In this document: positions 42,822 through 52,111 of the stretch, piece after piece
How the letters are laid out: every line of letters begins with the position of its first letter
Numbering within the stretch: position 1 is the stretch's first letter
Source: CAIXSC01 sp046349915
GTDB taxonomy: Bacteria; Planctomycetota; Planctomycetia; Pirellulales; Pirellulaceae
Assembly: GCA_046349915.1 (NCBI GenBank)
Contig: JAXMBL010000005.1
Span: 434,001 to 498,000 of the forward strand
DNA: 64,000 nucleotides
Reading direction: 5' to 3'
Made by a program: the position numbers and the translations under genes
Notes under the pieces: generated by a model
The model's database searches: none
What the model was told of the DNA's origin: nothing
What the model saw: the letters and a program-made list of their open reading frames with translations, nothing else

Positions 42822-45348
42822 TGCGTTGGGGACTTACGACCGCGGCAAGCACCACGGGCTCGGCGCCCTCGAATTCCAGCACAAACTTGCCTGGGCGCAG
42901 ACTGAGTTTTCCCGCGAACGGATCTTCACCCTCGATCTTGACGATCATCGCGCCATCTTTCGACACCTTCACGCTCCCCACGATCGCCCCCTCTTCGTCG
43001 TCCACGCTTTCGAAACGACGAATCTGCCATTCGCGAGCAATCACTGGGGGCAAGGCAGTGCGAGCCGAATCGGGCTTTTCTTCCGGCGGCGCCTCCGACG
43101 GCATCGGGGAAGGCGGCACTGGCTGCGGTTCATCTTCCGCCGCCGGTCGTCGACGCGGCCGTTCCCATTCCTCATAAGTTTCAATTTCCTCGCGAGTGCC
43201 AATGCGAATACGATCGGGCGCCAGCGAGTAACTCGACTCGAAGGCCTCTTGATCTGGAAATTCAAGCGTCACCGCTTGCTCGCCCCAGCGGATCTTGCCC
43301 GTGAGTGGTTCTTCACCTTCCATTTGCAGATTGACCGTCCCATTGGGAAGCACTCGAATCACGCCCACTATCTTCCCCGTCTCATCATCAGGGCCTTCGA
43401 AACGACGAATACTGAACGGTCCCAACAACGCGGCAGGCATTCGGCCGGCTTCTGGCGCGGGAGGCGGTGGCGGCGGCGGGTTCGGCTGCGGAGTCGGCGA
43501 AGGCATCGGCTCATCCGGCGAGGGCGATGGCATCGGCACAACTCGCGGCCGCTCCCAGCGCACCACTCGGTCTTCGATGCTCAACTCGTATCCGATGATC
43601 TTCTTCGCTTCGTCGACTAGTGTGACCAACTCGTACTGTTCAGGATCGCCCGATTCGAAATCGAGCGTCATCGTGCTGCCGGCGAGCGTCAACTGGCCGC
43701 TTTGCCTTCTGCGTCCCAAGAGACGTTGAAATTCTCCCGTTCTCTCGACAACGATGCGGCCAACAATTCGACCCTCCATGTCGTCCGACGACTCGAACTG
43801 ACGAATCATCCACTCGCCCGCCGGCATCGGCGCCGGTTTCGAGGGGCTCGGCGACGGTGGGTTGGGCTGAGGTGGGCTGGGCTTCGGTGGGCTCGGCTTC
43901 TCAGGCATTGGCCTGAGCCACTCGATGGGCGTCTCATCGTCGCTCAATTCATAGCCAACGATCTGACCAGCATCGTCCGCCAGCGGCACGATCGGTCGCT
44001 GTTCTGACTCGCCCCCTTCAATCTCGAGCGTGATCACACCCTCGACCACGGAAAGCTTGCCGACCTGTTGTTCCTCTCCCAACTGGCGTTCGAATTCACC
44101 GGTCTTCGCGACCACAATGCGTCCCACCACTCGGCCTTGTGCGTCGTCCGCGCCAGCGTACTGGCGGATCTCCCACTCGCCTGCCGGAATCGGCCCGGGT
44201 TTCTGCGGCTTCGGCGTCACAGGTCTTGGCTTGAGCCATTCGATAGGCGACTCGTCGTCGCTCAACTCATAGCCAACGATCTTTCCAGCATCGTCCGCCA
44301 GCGGCACGATCGGTCGCTGTTCTGACTCGCCCCCTTCGATCTCCAGCGTAACGACGCCATCAACCACCGAAAGCTTGCCCGTCTGTTGCTCGTCGCCCAG
44401 CTGCCGTACAAACTCGCCAGTCTTGGCGACCGTGATCGTGCCCACCTCTTGGCCTTCGGTGTCATCCGCGCCCGAGTACTGCCGAATCACCCATTCGCCC
44501 ACCGGCAACGGCAGATTCGCCAGCGGCATGGGAGGAGGTGGCGGGGGTAGCGGCGGGGAGGGCATTGGCGGCCTGGGAGTGGGCGGCAGCGGCGTGTCGG
44601 GCATCGGCGGTTCGGCAGGTGACACAAAAATCGCCACCCAAACCAAACCAGTCGCAGGCCCTTCCAGGTTTTGCGCTCGCCGCTTGATCGCCGCAGCCCC
44701 TACGCCAACGGCGGTCGCTTCGGGGTTGAGCAGAGTGGACCAAGCGAAACGATCGTCTTTCCAACCTGTCGAGGCGTTTCCCCCGAGACCGTACACGACG
44801 GTGTGGGCCGACGGCAGTCCGAGACTCACAATCAGGCCGACGCGAGTCGGATCGATGCCGAGCGCCGAGCTGACAGTTTGCACCGACAGAGTTGCACCTT
44901 CCGCCACGTCATCCAGATTGGCGATGGCATGGGCTTGTTTGGCCGCTTCCGCGTCGAGTTTCGCGGAGCGTTTGGCGACCATTGTCGCGCCGCGTTGGCG
45001 AGCGATTTCGCGATGAAGCGAGTCCGCCGGCGACTCTGGCTTAACGTCGCTGTTGATGTGAATCTCGCGGGCCAACCGACGAGTCTCGCCGTAGTCGATG
45101 ATGTAGACTCGCTCGGTTCCCTCGACCACTTTGTCGGTCGCTACGTTGTAGGTGGACGAAGTGAACTCGGAATGGTCCACCACGGTCCCTTCCAGGACTG
45201 CTTCGTCGAATTGCAGCGTCTCGGGGTTGTAGACCGCCGTCTGCACTTTGACCTTGGCGCCGGGTTCGTATGGCTGAGCGAACGCGAAGTTTGCTCCCAG
45301 GATTAGCCCGAAGACCAAGGAGGCTAGCGAAAGAGGCTGGCGAGACAT
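42760..45348 (-). CDS. Exported modular protein: CAP-like N-terminal region and five ~90-residue beta repeats with Pro-rich linkers
   Basis: 862 residues from the ATG at complement 45346-45348 (GGAG 7 bases upstream). A signal peptide ends 'NFAFAQP'. A first region of about 240 residues contains 'AWSTLLNPEATAVGVGAAA' and 'GLVWVAIFV', loosely like a CAP/SCP domain without its catalytic His. Five units follow, with openings 'GEWVIRQYSGADDTEGQEVG', 'GEWEIRQYAGADDAQGRVVG', 'GEWMIRQFESSDDMEGRIVG', 'FSIRRFEGPDDETGKIVG' and 'EWQIRRFESVDDEEGAIVG'. Each continues 'G(T/K)...LxIEGGE' and ends at 'PIEW' or 'YEEWE'. Units 1 and 2 are nearly identical. Linkers are Pro/Ser/Lys-rich. It is probably a surface or cell-wall protein, and the repeats may bind or template. 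The family is unknown to me. Confidence 0.75.
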   Translation of the reverse strand: MSRQPLSLASLVFGLILGANFAFAQPYEPGAKVKVQTAVYNPETLQFDEAVLEGTVVDHSEFTSSTYNVATDKVVEGTERVYIIDYGETRRLAREIHINSDVKPESPADSLHREIARQRGATMVAKRSAKLDAEAAKQAHAIANLDDVAEGATLSVQTVSSALGIDPTRVGLIVSLGLPSAHTVVYGLGGNASTGWKDDRFAWSTLLNPEATAVGVGAAAIKRRAQNLEGPATGLVWVAIFVSPAEPPMPDTPLPPTPRPPMPSPPLPPPPPPMPLANLPLPVGEWVIRQYSGADDTEGQEVGTITVAKTGEFVRQLGDEQQTGKLSVVDGVVTLEIEGGESEQRPIVPLADDAGKIVGYELSDDESPIEWLKPRPVTPKPQKPGPIPAGEWEIRQYAGADDAQGRVVGRIVVAKTGEFERQLGEEQQVGKLSVVEGVITLEIEGGESEQRPIVPLADDAGQIVGYELSDDETPIEWLRPMPEKPSPPKPSPPQPNPPSPSPSKPAPMPAGEWMIRQFESSDDMEGRIVGRIVVERTGEFQRLLGRRRQSGQLTLAGSTMTLDFESGDPEQYELVTLVDEAKKIIGYELSIEDRVVRWERPRVVPMPSPSPDEPMPSPTPQPNPPPPPPPAPEAGRMPAALLGPFSIRRFEGPDDETGKIVGVIRVLPNGTVNLQMEGEEPLTGKIRWGEQAVTLEFPDQEAFESSYSLAPDRIRIGTREEIETYEEWERPRRRPAAEDEPQPVPPSPMPSEAPPEEKPDSARTALPPVIAREWQIRRFESVDDEEGAIVGSVKVSKDGAMIVKIEGEDPFAGKLSLRPGKFVLEFEGAEPVVLAAVVSPQRIKLGSREEIESYEEWEQVTQ

Positions 45349-45441
45349 AGGACCACTCCACAAACAGATCTGCAAGCACAAGACCGAGCAATTGGTTCGC
45401 GCCCAATAAGTGCCGGGCGCGGACGCTTCGAAAGGCGTTGA

Positions 45442-47445
45442 CTATGGACTCTCGCTCCAGATTGGCTCGGGCGAGGATGCAAGTCCGGCTTGCATCCGAA
45501 TCGTCCGCTTCCCATCCACGTTCATCAGGTAATCCTGAATGGGCCAAGGTCCATTCGCGTTAACGAGCGAGCCAATCGCCTGGGAATTGCGGAAGATCAC
45601 TCGCAACTCGTTCGGCGCAACTTCGTAGACCCCCGAGGTGGCGATGGATCGAGCCCCATTGATAACTCGCATGGTAAACGAGCCATTCAGCCAGAAATCG
45701 ATCTGAAAGTTATTGCCTTGATTGTCGGTCCAAGTAAATGTCCGTCCGCCAATCGTCGCCGCGCTGGGAGTGATCGGCCCAATAGGCGTCGCCGAAATCG
45801 GCAGTTCCTCATCCCATTCTTCACGATTCAAACCCAGAATGAACTTGCCATCGGGCCCCCGCTGCAAGTCGCCGATGGGCCAGACATCCGCCAAGGGCGC
45901 CGGGAAGGTATCGTTGGTGGCGCGAGTAAAGGAGAGGTTCTTGCCCGAGACAGAGAACTTGCCGCGAATCACTCGCATCGGAGCGCCTCGTCGTTGCGAA
46001 TCGGTCGACGCACTGACGTAGACGAACGATCCATCGTCGCCGAGGGCGAGACGTTGCAGATTGCCGACGCTCGTTCGAGTAAATACCTTTCCCTTGAGAG
46101 TGTCGAAAGTCGCCACTAATCCCGAGGGCGGCGGCGACGATATTTCCTGCTCCCAAAGATCGTTCCCTAATTGCAGCGTGCGTTTACCATCGGCATTCAA
46201 CCGGTACTTGCTGACCGTGAGCCGCCGCACATTTTGCGAGCGCAGTTCGGGCGAGAGCGTCAACAACTGATCCACCACGGTGAATCGTCCTTTTTCCGGC
46301 GTCGCGTTCGTGTTGCCGCCAGGAGGAGAGACAACTTCAAACTGGTAGTTCGCGGCATCCAAGAACTTCAAGCGATGCGTCGGAGCGCCATTCACTCCGC
46401 GACGCACGAAAGTCAATCCCGAGAAGGAAGACGGCGTCGCATCGAGCCGCCCCGTGCTGCCGCCCTTGGAATTGCTCGTGGGGTCATCCAGTCGAGTCAC
46501 CACTTCCACCAGCAGCGACGACAACAATCTCTCCCAATCGACGGACGAGCGAGAATCGATGGGGCGGACGGGTCGACGTCGGGTCACGGCGGTCGAGCCC
46601 CAATCGACGACATCGTCGCCGGAGAACGTCCAAACCGGCTCGACAGGATCAACTACTTGCGACGTCCACGCGCCTCGCCAATCCCTGACGCCGCCTGTAC
46701 CACCCTGCTGGACGACGATCGAAGGGGGACGACGACGAGTGACGACCAGCGAGGGTTCTGGCGGCTCTGGCGGTTCCGGCAGAGGCGGTTCGCGTCGAGG
46801 TCGAGGAGGTTCCCGAGAAGGTGCTTCATTCGGCCGCCGCGGCGCCTTGGTCGGCGCCTTTTTCGGAGTGGTCTTGGCCTGCGAGACTGGAGTATTGGGA
46901 TCTTCAGGTTCAGGCAGCGGATCGTCCGCGAGTTGACTGCGTGGCGACTTCGGCTTCGTCGGCTGGCCAAGCGGCTCATCGGCGGGAATCGTCGGTTCCG
47001 TCGCCCCGCGAAAGCGAGATTTCTTCGTCACCAGACGACTTGGTTTTTCCGGCGACTCGGGTGAGTCGCTGGCAGGCGGCATGGGCGGATTCGGCTTCTC
47101 GTCGCCGTCCGCGGGAGGCGGCGAAGGCTCTACGGACGGCGGTTCTACGGGCATTTTTACTGACGGCGGTTCTACGGGTGGCGGAGCAGGTGGATCGGAC
47201 GCCGGCTGTGGCTCATCGGTATTCTCCGTCGGCCGATTTTGTTGAGCGGCAACGTCGGTGCGTTCTTGTGGATCGATGACGGGCTGATTTAACCAATTGA
47301 CTGCCACAAGTGTCGTGCTCATCACGGCGACCGTCGATACCGCCGCGAGCAGATACTTGACCATCTTGGGGACGCCAGCGACCGAATCAAGCTCGACACT
47401 GTGAGCCCGTTCGTTCTGCTGCGGACCCTCTGGGGAGCTGGTCAC
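45442..47445 (-). CDS. Single-pass membrane protein with long Pro-rich stalk and three beta repeats
   Basis: 667 residues. A short cytosolic N-terminus is followed by one membrane segment (about 28-50, 'VKYLLAAVSTVAVMSTTLVA'). A 230-residue Pro/Glu/Lys/Arg-rich stalk comes next ('EPPSVKMPVEPPSVEPSPPP'). Three related beta modules of about 100 residues follow ('GLTFVRRGVNGAPTHRLKFL', 'GKVFTRTSVGNLQRLALGDD', 'GRTFTWTDNQGNNFQIDFWL'). Each ends in a 'DGKRT(L/I)' or 'DGKFIL' turn and 'E(Q/E)E' or 'WSE'. The fold may be lipocalin-like. It lies upstream of, and in the same direction as, the five-repeat protein, with a gap of about 93 bases. The two probably form one transcription unit for a surface structure. 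No catalytic motif is visible. Confidence 0.75.
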   Translation of the reverse strand: MTSSPEGPQQNERAHSVELDSVAGVPKMVKYLLAAVSTVAVMSTTLVAVNWLNQPVIDPQERTDVAAQQNRPTENTDEPQPASDPPAPPPVEPPSVKMPVEPPSVEPSPPPADGDEKPNPPMPPASDSPESPEKPSRLVTKKSRFRGATEPTIPADEPLGQPTKPKSPRSQLADDPLPEPEDPNTPVSQAKTTPKKAPTKAPRRPNEAPSREPPRPRREPPLPEPPEPPEPSLVVTRRRPPSIVVQQGGTGGVRDWRGAWTSQVVDPVEPVWTFSGDDVVDWGSTAVTRRRPVRPIDSRSSVDWERLLSSLLVEVVTRLDDPTSNSKGGSTGRLDATPSSFSGLTFVRRGVNGAPTHRLKFLDAANYQFEVVSPPGGNTNATPEKGRFTVVDQLLTLSPELRSQNVRRLTVSKYRLNADGKRTLQLGNDLWEQEISSPPPSGLVATFDTLKGKVFTRTSVGNLQRLALGDDGSFVYVSASTDSQRRGAPMRVIRGKFSVSGKNLSFTRATNDTFPAPLADVWPIGDLQRGPDGKFILGLNREEWDEELPISATPIGPITPSAATIGGRTFTWTDNQGNNFQIDFWLNGSFTMRVINGARSIATSGVYEVAPNELRVIFRNSQAIGSLVNANGPWPIQDYLMNVDGKRTIRMQAGLASSPEPIWSESP

Positions 47446-47795
47446 GTTGATAACCCTCGCACTTTATGAAAGCCATTGTTCGTTCGCGAGCCGCTACCGA
47501 AGCGACGACCGTCTATGCTCTCGAACCTCAATCGCGGACTTGTTTTTTGCTGACAGCACCGGATTATGGACCACCACGGCTCCCTGAACAACTTGGCTGA
47601 ATGAGGAATCGCTTTCTGTGCGCAATTGATTCGCTTCATCCGAGTTTCCTCGGTGGGTTTCGTCGGGGGTGAGCTGAAGACCTAAGGCAGCCCTTCTTTG
47701 GCGGCGCGACCGATTGCCGTTGAGCCTAGAATGTGGGACGATTAACGGTCGTTTAAGTCGCTGTCGTTTCCAGAATTCCTCCTTAGAGAGATGCC
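47446..47795. other. Divergent intergenic region upstream of xylA
   Basis: 350 bp between the minus-strand stalk protein and xylA. It should carry both promoters. I could not identify a convincing pair of hexamers, operator palindrome or small ORF. The xylA ribosome site (TTAGAGAGATG) is the only clear signal. Confidence 0.4.
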
Positions 47796-49106
47796 ATGGC
47801 TGCGTTCGCAGATGTCTCGCGTATCGAGTACGAAGGTCCTACTTCGAAGAACCCGTTGGCTTTCCGTTGGTACAACCCTGAAGAGGTTGTCGAAGGAAAG
47901 ACCATGAAGGACCATCTGCGGTTCAGCGTCGTGTACTGGCACACCTTTCGCGGCACGGGCAGCGATCCCTTTGGAGCGGGCACGATGCTGCGTCCGTGGG
48001 ACGACGGTAGCGATTCCGTCGAGAACGCATGTCGCCGAGCACGCGTGGCGTTCGAGTTCATGGAGAAGCTCCAGGCCCCATTCTACGCCTTTCACGATCG
48101 AGACGTCGCGCCGGAAGGCAAGACGTTGTCCGAGTCGAACAAGAACTTCGACGCCGTGGTCAAGGTGTTGAAGGAGGAACAGCAACGGACTGGCATCAAG
48201 TTGCTGTGGGGCACGGCCAACTTGTTCAGCAATCCGCGCTTCATGCACGGCGCCGCGACCTCCTGCAACGCGGATGTCTTCGCGTACGCCGGTGCTCAAG
48301 TGAAGAAGTGCCTGGAGGTGACCAAGGAATTAGGCGGCGAGAACTATGTGTTCTGGGGTGGCCGTGAAGGCTATCAGAACCTGTTTAACACCGACATGAA
48401 GAGGGAATTGGATCATTTGGGCAAGTTCTTCCATCTGGCGGTGGACTATGCCAAGCAAATTGGTTTCCATGGCACGTTCTTGATCGAGCCGAAGCCCAAG
48501 GAGCCGACCAAGCATCAATATGATTCGGACGCTGCGGCCTGCATCAATTTCTTGCGTGCTTATGGCCTGACCGAACGCTTTAAGCTCAACATCGAAACGA
48601 ACCATGCCACGTTGGCGGGTCACACCATGATGCATGAGCTCGACTACGCCGGTATGCAAGGTATGTTGGGTTCGATCGATGCCAACACGGGCGACTTGAT
48701 GCTGGGTTGGGATACCGATCAATTCCCAACCAACTTCTACTTGACCACCGAGATCATGCTCGTCCTGCTCAAGTACGGCGGCTTGGCGCCGGGCGGCGTG
48801 AATTTCGACGCCAAGGTGCGTCGCGAGAGCTTTGAGCCGATCGACTTGTTCCATGCCCATATCGGTGGCATGGACGCATTCGCTCGCGGCCTGAAAATCG
48901 CCGCCGCGATTCGCGCCGACGGCGAACTAGCTGAATTCGTGAAGCGACGCTACTCCAGTTGGGACTCGGGCATTGGCGCCGAAATCGAATCGGGTCGCGC
49001 CTCATTGACGTCCCTCGAGGCCTACATGCTGGGCAAGGGCGAAGCGGCCGCCAATCAAAGTGGTCGTCAGGAAATGCTGGAGAACTTGATCAACCGTTAC
49101 CTGTAA
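47796..49106 (+). CDS. xylA: Xylose isomerase
   Basis: Interconverts D-xylose and D-xylulose (and glucose/fructose) using two divalent metal ions. 436 residues, the length of class II enzymes, which have the N-terminal insert seen here ('LAFRWYNPEEVVEGKTMKDH', 'SVVYWHTFRGTGSDPFG'). The catalytic 'FYAFHDRDVAPEG' (His-Asp), the metal-binding 'FLIEPKPKEPTKHQYD' and 'FWGGREGY' are all present. No xylulokinase or xylose regulator adjoins it. The only downstream gene is a histidine kinase 20 bases away. Confidence 0.97.
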   Translation: MAAFADVSRIEYEGPTSKNPLAFRWYNPEEVVEGKTMKDHLRFSVVYWHTFRGTGSDPFGAGTMLRPWDDGSDSVENACRRARVAFEFMEKLQAPFYAFHDRDVAPEGKTLSESNKNFDAVVKVLKEEQQRTGIKLLWGTANLFSNPRFMHGAATSCNADVFAYAGAQVKKCLEVTKELGGENYVFWGGREGYQNLFNTDMKRELDHLGKFFHLAVDYAKQIGFHGTFLIEPKPKEPTKHQYDSDAAACINFLRAYGLTERFKLNIETNHATLAGHTMMHELDYAGMQGMLGSIDANTGDLMLGWDTDQFPTNFYLTTEIMLVLLKYGGLAPGGVNFDAKVRRESFEPIDLFHAHIGGMDAFARGLKIAAAIRADGELAEFVKRRYSSWDSGIGAEIESGRASLTSLEAYMLGKGEAAANQSGRQEMLENLINRYL

Positions 49107-49126
49107 CGGTAACTGAGGGAAACGCG

Positions 49127-50182
49127 ATGGAGGTCGTACCGCACCTCTTGGAGGCGCTGGAGGCATTGCCGATCCCGGTGGCGCTGATTCGCCGCGCGGA
49201 CGGCCTCATTCGTTTCGCAAATCGCCAATTGGCGGAAACCATGAGGGTCCCGCCGGGGACCCTGGTGGGTTTGAAGAGCTTGGCTTTCTATGTCGACCCG
49301 GCTGACCGCCAAGCTTTGCTCGCGCGACTTGAACGCGACGGACGCGTGACGGACCACGAGTTGGCCGTGATCCGCGGCGACGGCACTAAAGCCGTGCTAT
49401 CGCTATGGGTCGAGCCGATCGAATTTCAAGGCGAACCCTTCAATTTCACCAGCGCTATCGACATTACCCAGCGGCGTACCGCGGAACAGAAACTGACCGC
49501 TGAGCAACAAGTGTTGCGGCGGCTGGTGGATATCACCGAGCGGGACCGACAATTGCTTGGCTACGAGTTGCATGACGGTCTCGTGCAAGACATGACGGCC
49601 GCCACCATGTTCTTGGAGTCAGCGGCCTCGGAATTTGAAAATCAAACAGGCGAGGCCTGCGAATCACTGAACATCGGACTCACTCTGGTCCGAGACGCCG
49701 TGCGAGAAGCTCGACGGTTGATTGGGGGATTGCAACCACCAGCGCTCGACCAGGGAAATGCCATTCTTGCTCTCCAGCGATTAGTCGAGGAGTTGAGGAA
49801 GACCTGGGGCAAGACGATCGAGTTTCATCACGAGTTGGGGCAGCATCGGTTCTTGCCAGCTCTTGAGCTTGCCGTTTACCGCATCGCGCAAGAAGCTCTG
49901 CAAAATGCCGTTCGGCACAGTCATGCATCTCGGATCACCGTCTCCATTGCCCTGCACGAGGAAATGGTGCGCATGACCATTGTCGACAACGGCGAGGGCT
50001 TTGTTCCCGCCAGTGTTTCCCGCAAGCGTTACGGTTTGGTGGGAATTCGTGAACGCGCCCGCTTGCTGGGGGGCACGGCGATCATCGAGTCGGCGCCGGG
50101 GCAGGGGACGCAGATCATTGTCGATTTGCCGACCGCGAATACGTTGGCGCTCACGGAGCCAGACTTAGGGTGTCGGCCTTGA
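49127..50182 (+). CDS. PAS-domain sensor histidine kinase (NarX/DegS-type HisKA_3)
   Basis: 351 residues from ATG 49127 (GAGGG upstream). No membrane segment, so a cytosolic sensor. A PAS domain (about 10-125) is followed by the dimerisation/phosphoacceptor motif 'ERDRQLLGYELHDGLVQDMT' with His149. The HATPase has N-box 'IAQEALQNAVRHSHA', 'VDNGEGF' and 'GLVGIRERARLLGG'. This class usually phosphorylates a LuxR-type response regulator, but none is beside it. The 20-base gap suggests cotranscription with xylA, which may be chance. Confidence 0.92.
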   Translation: MEVVPHLLEALEALPIPVALIRRADGLIRFANRQLAETMRVPPGTLVGLKSLAFYVDPADRQALLARLERDGRVTDHELAVIRGDGTKAVLSLWVEPIEFQGEPFNFTSAIDITQRRTAEQKLTAEQQVLRRLVDITERDRQLLGYELHDGLVQDMTAATMFLESAASEFENQTGEACESLNIGLTLVRDAVREARRLIGGLQPPALDQGNAILALQRLVEELRKTWGKTIEFHHELGQHRFLPALELAVYRIAQEALQNAVRHSHASRITVSIALHEEMVRMTIVDNGEGFVPASVSRKRYGLVGIRERARLLGGTAIIESAPGQGTQIIVDLPTANTLALTEPDLGCRP

Positions 50183-50219
50183 TCTGTGGGCGTCGGGCGA
50201 GACTCATTGGAGCGCGTCG

Positions 50220-50262
50220 GTGGTGATTTCACCACGAATCGCACGAATTGGACGAATGGGAG
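50220..50262. repeat. Palindrome plus inverted ATTCGTG repeat
   Basis: GTGGTGATTTCACCAC (50220-50235) is a perfect palindrome. It adjoins CACGAATCGCACGAATTGG, the reverse orientation of the run at 42165-42199. This appears to be a small dispersed repeat seen twice in the window. Confidence 0.55.
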
Positions 50263-50322
50263 ATCGGAATGGTGTGTGTTCGTGGCGCTCGACTGGCCGT
50301 GGTTGTCTGCGACGGCTGCGTC

Positions 50323-50559
50323 TTAACGGCGAATCGCCTCTCCTTCATCCACTTGAAGATACCGAGCAGCACCGGAGGTTACCGGGATCGCGGACGAATG
50401 AGACGCCACCGCGACAGGCGCTACGGCTGAAGAGCGAGCCGACGTTGCACGCGGGGGACTGGAAGAAGCGGCCATGTAGCCGCCAAAGCCAGAGGAACAG
50501 CCGCCAAGCAGTATGAGTGGGGCCAGCAGCAAAAATCCCACGGCGCGACACCCATCCAT
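50323..50559 (-). CDS. Small predicted lipoprotein
   Basis: 78 residues from the ATG at complement 50557-50559, preceded by an excellent ribosome site (GGCAGGAGG). An upstream in-frame codon at 50589 is less likely. The signal sequence 'VGFLLLAPLILLGGCSSGFG' ends in a lipobox-like Leu-Gly-Gly-Cys, placing the lipidated Cys at residue 21. The mature part is an Ala/Ser/Pro-rich chain of under 60 residues with no recognised domain. It runs in the same direction as the CpaB-like and Flp genes and may belong with them. Confidence 0.7.
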   Translation of the reverse strand: MDGCRAVGFLLLAPLILLGGCSSGFGGYMAASSSPPRATSARSSAVAPVAVASHSSAIPVTSGAARYLQVDEGEAIRR

Positions 50560-50716
50560 GATGCGGCCTCCTGCCAGATACGAGGACAACGAGTCATTCC
50601 GTAACTCGTTCTCTGGCAGTCATCGAGCCGGACGGCTCGCGGAATCCAACGTTCCTGGAATCGTTCGGACAATCGACAGGAACATTAAAGTCGCCTGTTC
50701 GACTGCGGCATTCGGG

Positions 50717-51637
50717 TTAACTCTTCTTCGAGTCAACCGTTTTCCGCGCGGCTCGATCGTCCAGCTGTTCGGCCTCAGCCGGCGTGGTCGCCGCGGGATT
50801 GCCCCGTGCATCCGACGATTCGCGATCCGCTTCGGACGTGACGCGATAGCGTAACGACTTCACGCCTCCCTCCCGCCGAATCGTCATGACCCACCCCGCA
50901 TCCGAAATCGATCCCACGGCCTTGGGCTTGCGAACGGTTAGGGGGGTTCGCGGCGCTTCCGTGGCAGCGTACTGGGGAGTGCTGTCGTTTACGGAGTCCT
51001 GCGTTGCTTCGCTAGGCGTCGAGGCAGCTGCGGGAGCCGGCGATGGCGACGGGTCGGCGCTGGACTGCGGGAGAACTACGGGCTGCGGGAGAACTACGGG
51101 CTGCGGGGGAACTTCGGCCACCGCCGTCTCGGGTGCGGTTGCAGGAGTTGAGTCTGGGGTTTGCGCGACTGGCTTATCACTGTCGGCCGCGGTTACCGTG
51201 GACACGTGATCGGCCGCTTGGGGCGACGAGTTCGCTTTGTCCTGAATGGGCTCAACCAGCGATTGCACGGGGGAAGCAGGCGGTTGCGTCGAGGTTGCGA
51301 GTTGCGGGGCGGGGGGACGCGAGACGGCCGTCAGCCAACTCATTTGCAGGGGATCGCCAGCCCTGATTCCATCGCGCACCACTTTCCCCACCGTATCCTC
51401 GAAGCGTACGATCACTCCAGGCGGCACGCTGTCGGCGTCCCAGGTTTCGAGTTTAAGGTTCGCTTCGCTCAAGGCCTGGCCTGGTGCGATGTCTCTTTGC
51501 GCGACATAAATTCGCACTCGTTCCACAGTTCGACTTTGCTTCCCCGCTGGGCTTTCCAGCAGTTGACTCAAGCCGATCGAAGCGACCATGCCGCAGACGG
51601 TGGCGGCGCCAATGAGTAACAGGGCCGGGGAACGCAT
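50717..51637 (-). CDS. cpaB: CpaB-like SAF-domain pilus assembly protein
   Basis: 306 residues. An N-terminal membrane anchor ('PALLLIGAATVCGMVASIGL') is followed by a SAF domain ('RIYVAQRDIAPGQALSEANL', then 'VGKVVRDGIRAGDPLQMSWL'), the Flp-pilus CpaB/RcpC pattern. A Gln/Pro/Ala/Thr-rich linker with a triple 'QPVVLPQ' motif leads to a basic tail. CpaB sits in the periplasm and helps Flp/Tad pili reach the surface by binding the secretin. Other Tad genes (tadA, rcpA, tadV) are not in the window. It lies downstream of the Flp pilin on the same strand but is separated from it by a terminator. Confidence 0.82.
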   Translation of the reverse strand: MRSPALLLIGAATVCGMVASIGLSQLLESPAGKQSRTVERVRIYVAQRDIAPGQALSEANLKLETWDADSVPPGVIVRFEDTVGKVVRDGIRAGDPLQMSWLTAVSRPPAPQLATSTQPPASPVQSLVEPIQDKANSSPQAADHVSTVTAADSDKPVAQTPDSTPATAPETAVAEVPPQPVVLPQPVVLPQSSADPSPSPAPAAASTPSEATQDSVNDSTPQYAATEAPRTPLTVRKPKAVGSISDAGWVMTIRREGGVKSLRYRVTSEADRESSDARGNPAATTPAEAEQLDDRAARKTVDSKKS

Positions 51638-51874
51638 GCAAATTTCCTCGTCACCAGTCCACCACGCCGAACTCGCAGAGGAGTACGGAAGCCGGGCAAC
51701 CTGGAAATGGGGCCTAAAGGCGGGGCCGATGACGTCGCCAGAGCGCAGCCATCCATCGACATCTTCGGGTCATTGCGACCGTTGGGTTCATCACTCCATT
51801 CATCCCAGGCAAGGTGGCTGTAATCGAGATTCGCGGCCCAATCGGCAAAGTCTGCCCGAGTGGATCTTTTGCCG

Positions 51875-51957
51875 AGGCAGCCGGACGAAGAATGACTACC
51901 AGCAGCCCCACTGCTAGGGGAAGCGTGGCTGGAATGCGGGATTGGGCGGCCAAAGAT
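51875..51957. repeat. Dispersed ~83-bp repeat, copy 1
   Basis: Begins AGGCAGCCGGACGAAGAATG and ends GCGGCCAAAGAT. It matches 56783-56863 at close to 90%, with one 2-base indel and about eight substitutions. The rest of 51638-52111 (474 bp) shows no gene except a terminator. The minus-strand frame across this copy looks signal-peptide-like but is explained by the repeat. Confidence 0.85.
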
Positions 51958-51965
51958 GGACCACG

Positions 51966-51987
51966 AAAAAAGCCGCCCCGAGCGGCT
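51966..51987 (-). terminator. Rho-independent terminator of the Flp transcript
   Basis: Read on the minus strand: AGCCGC, TCGGG loop, GCGGCT, then TTTTT. It lies about 125 bases after the 35-codon ORF, so the flp and small-ORF transcript ends before cpaB. Confidence 0.8.
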
Positions 51988-52111
51988 CAACATCCGCAGC
52001 AGGACGGCTTTCAGCCCAGATGGCGCCAACGTTCTCGCTCGTCGGCGACGACGAATGCGACGGCGTCAGGAGGCCATGGGATCCGCTGAAGGTTTTTCCG
52101 TGAGGAGAGCC

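Noticed and set aside
42760..45348. Functional CAP/SCP peptidase-like domain in the N-terminal region of the five-repeat protein
   Set aside because: Only the C-terminal half of a CAP pattern is suggested and the conserved His/Glu residues are not visible, so I keep it as a loose resemblance only.
51714..51953. 79-residue minus-strand frame with a signal-peptide-like start downstream of the Flp terminator
   Set aside because: Its hydrophobic part is the 83-bp dispersed repeat. The other copy is not in an equivalent gene, and there is no convincing ribosome site.
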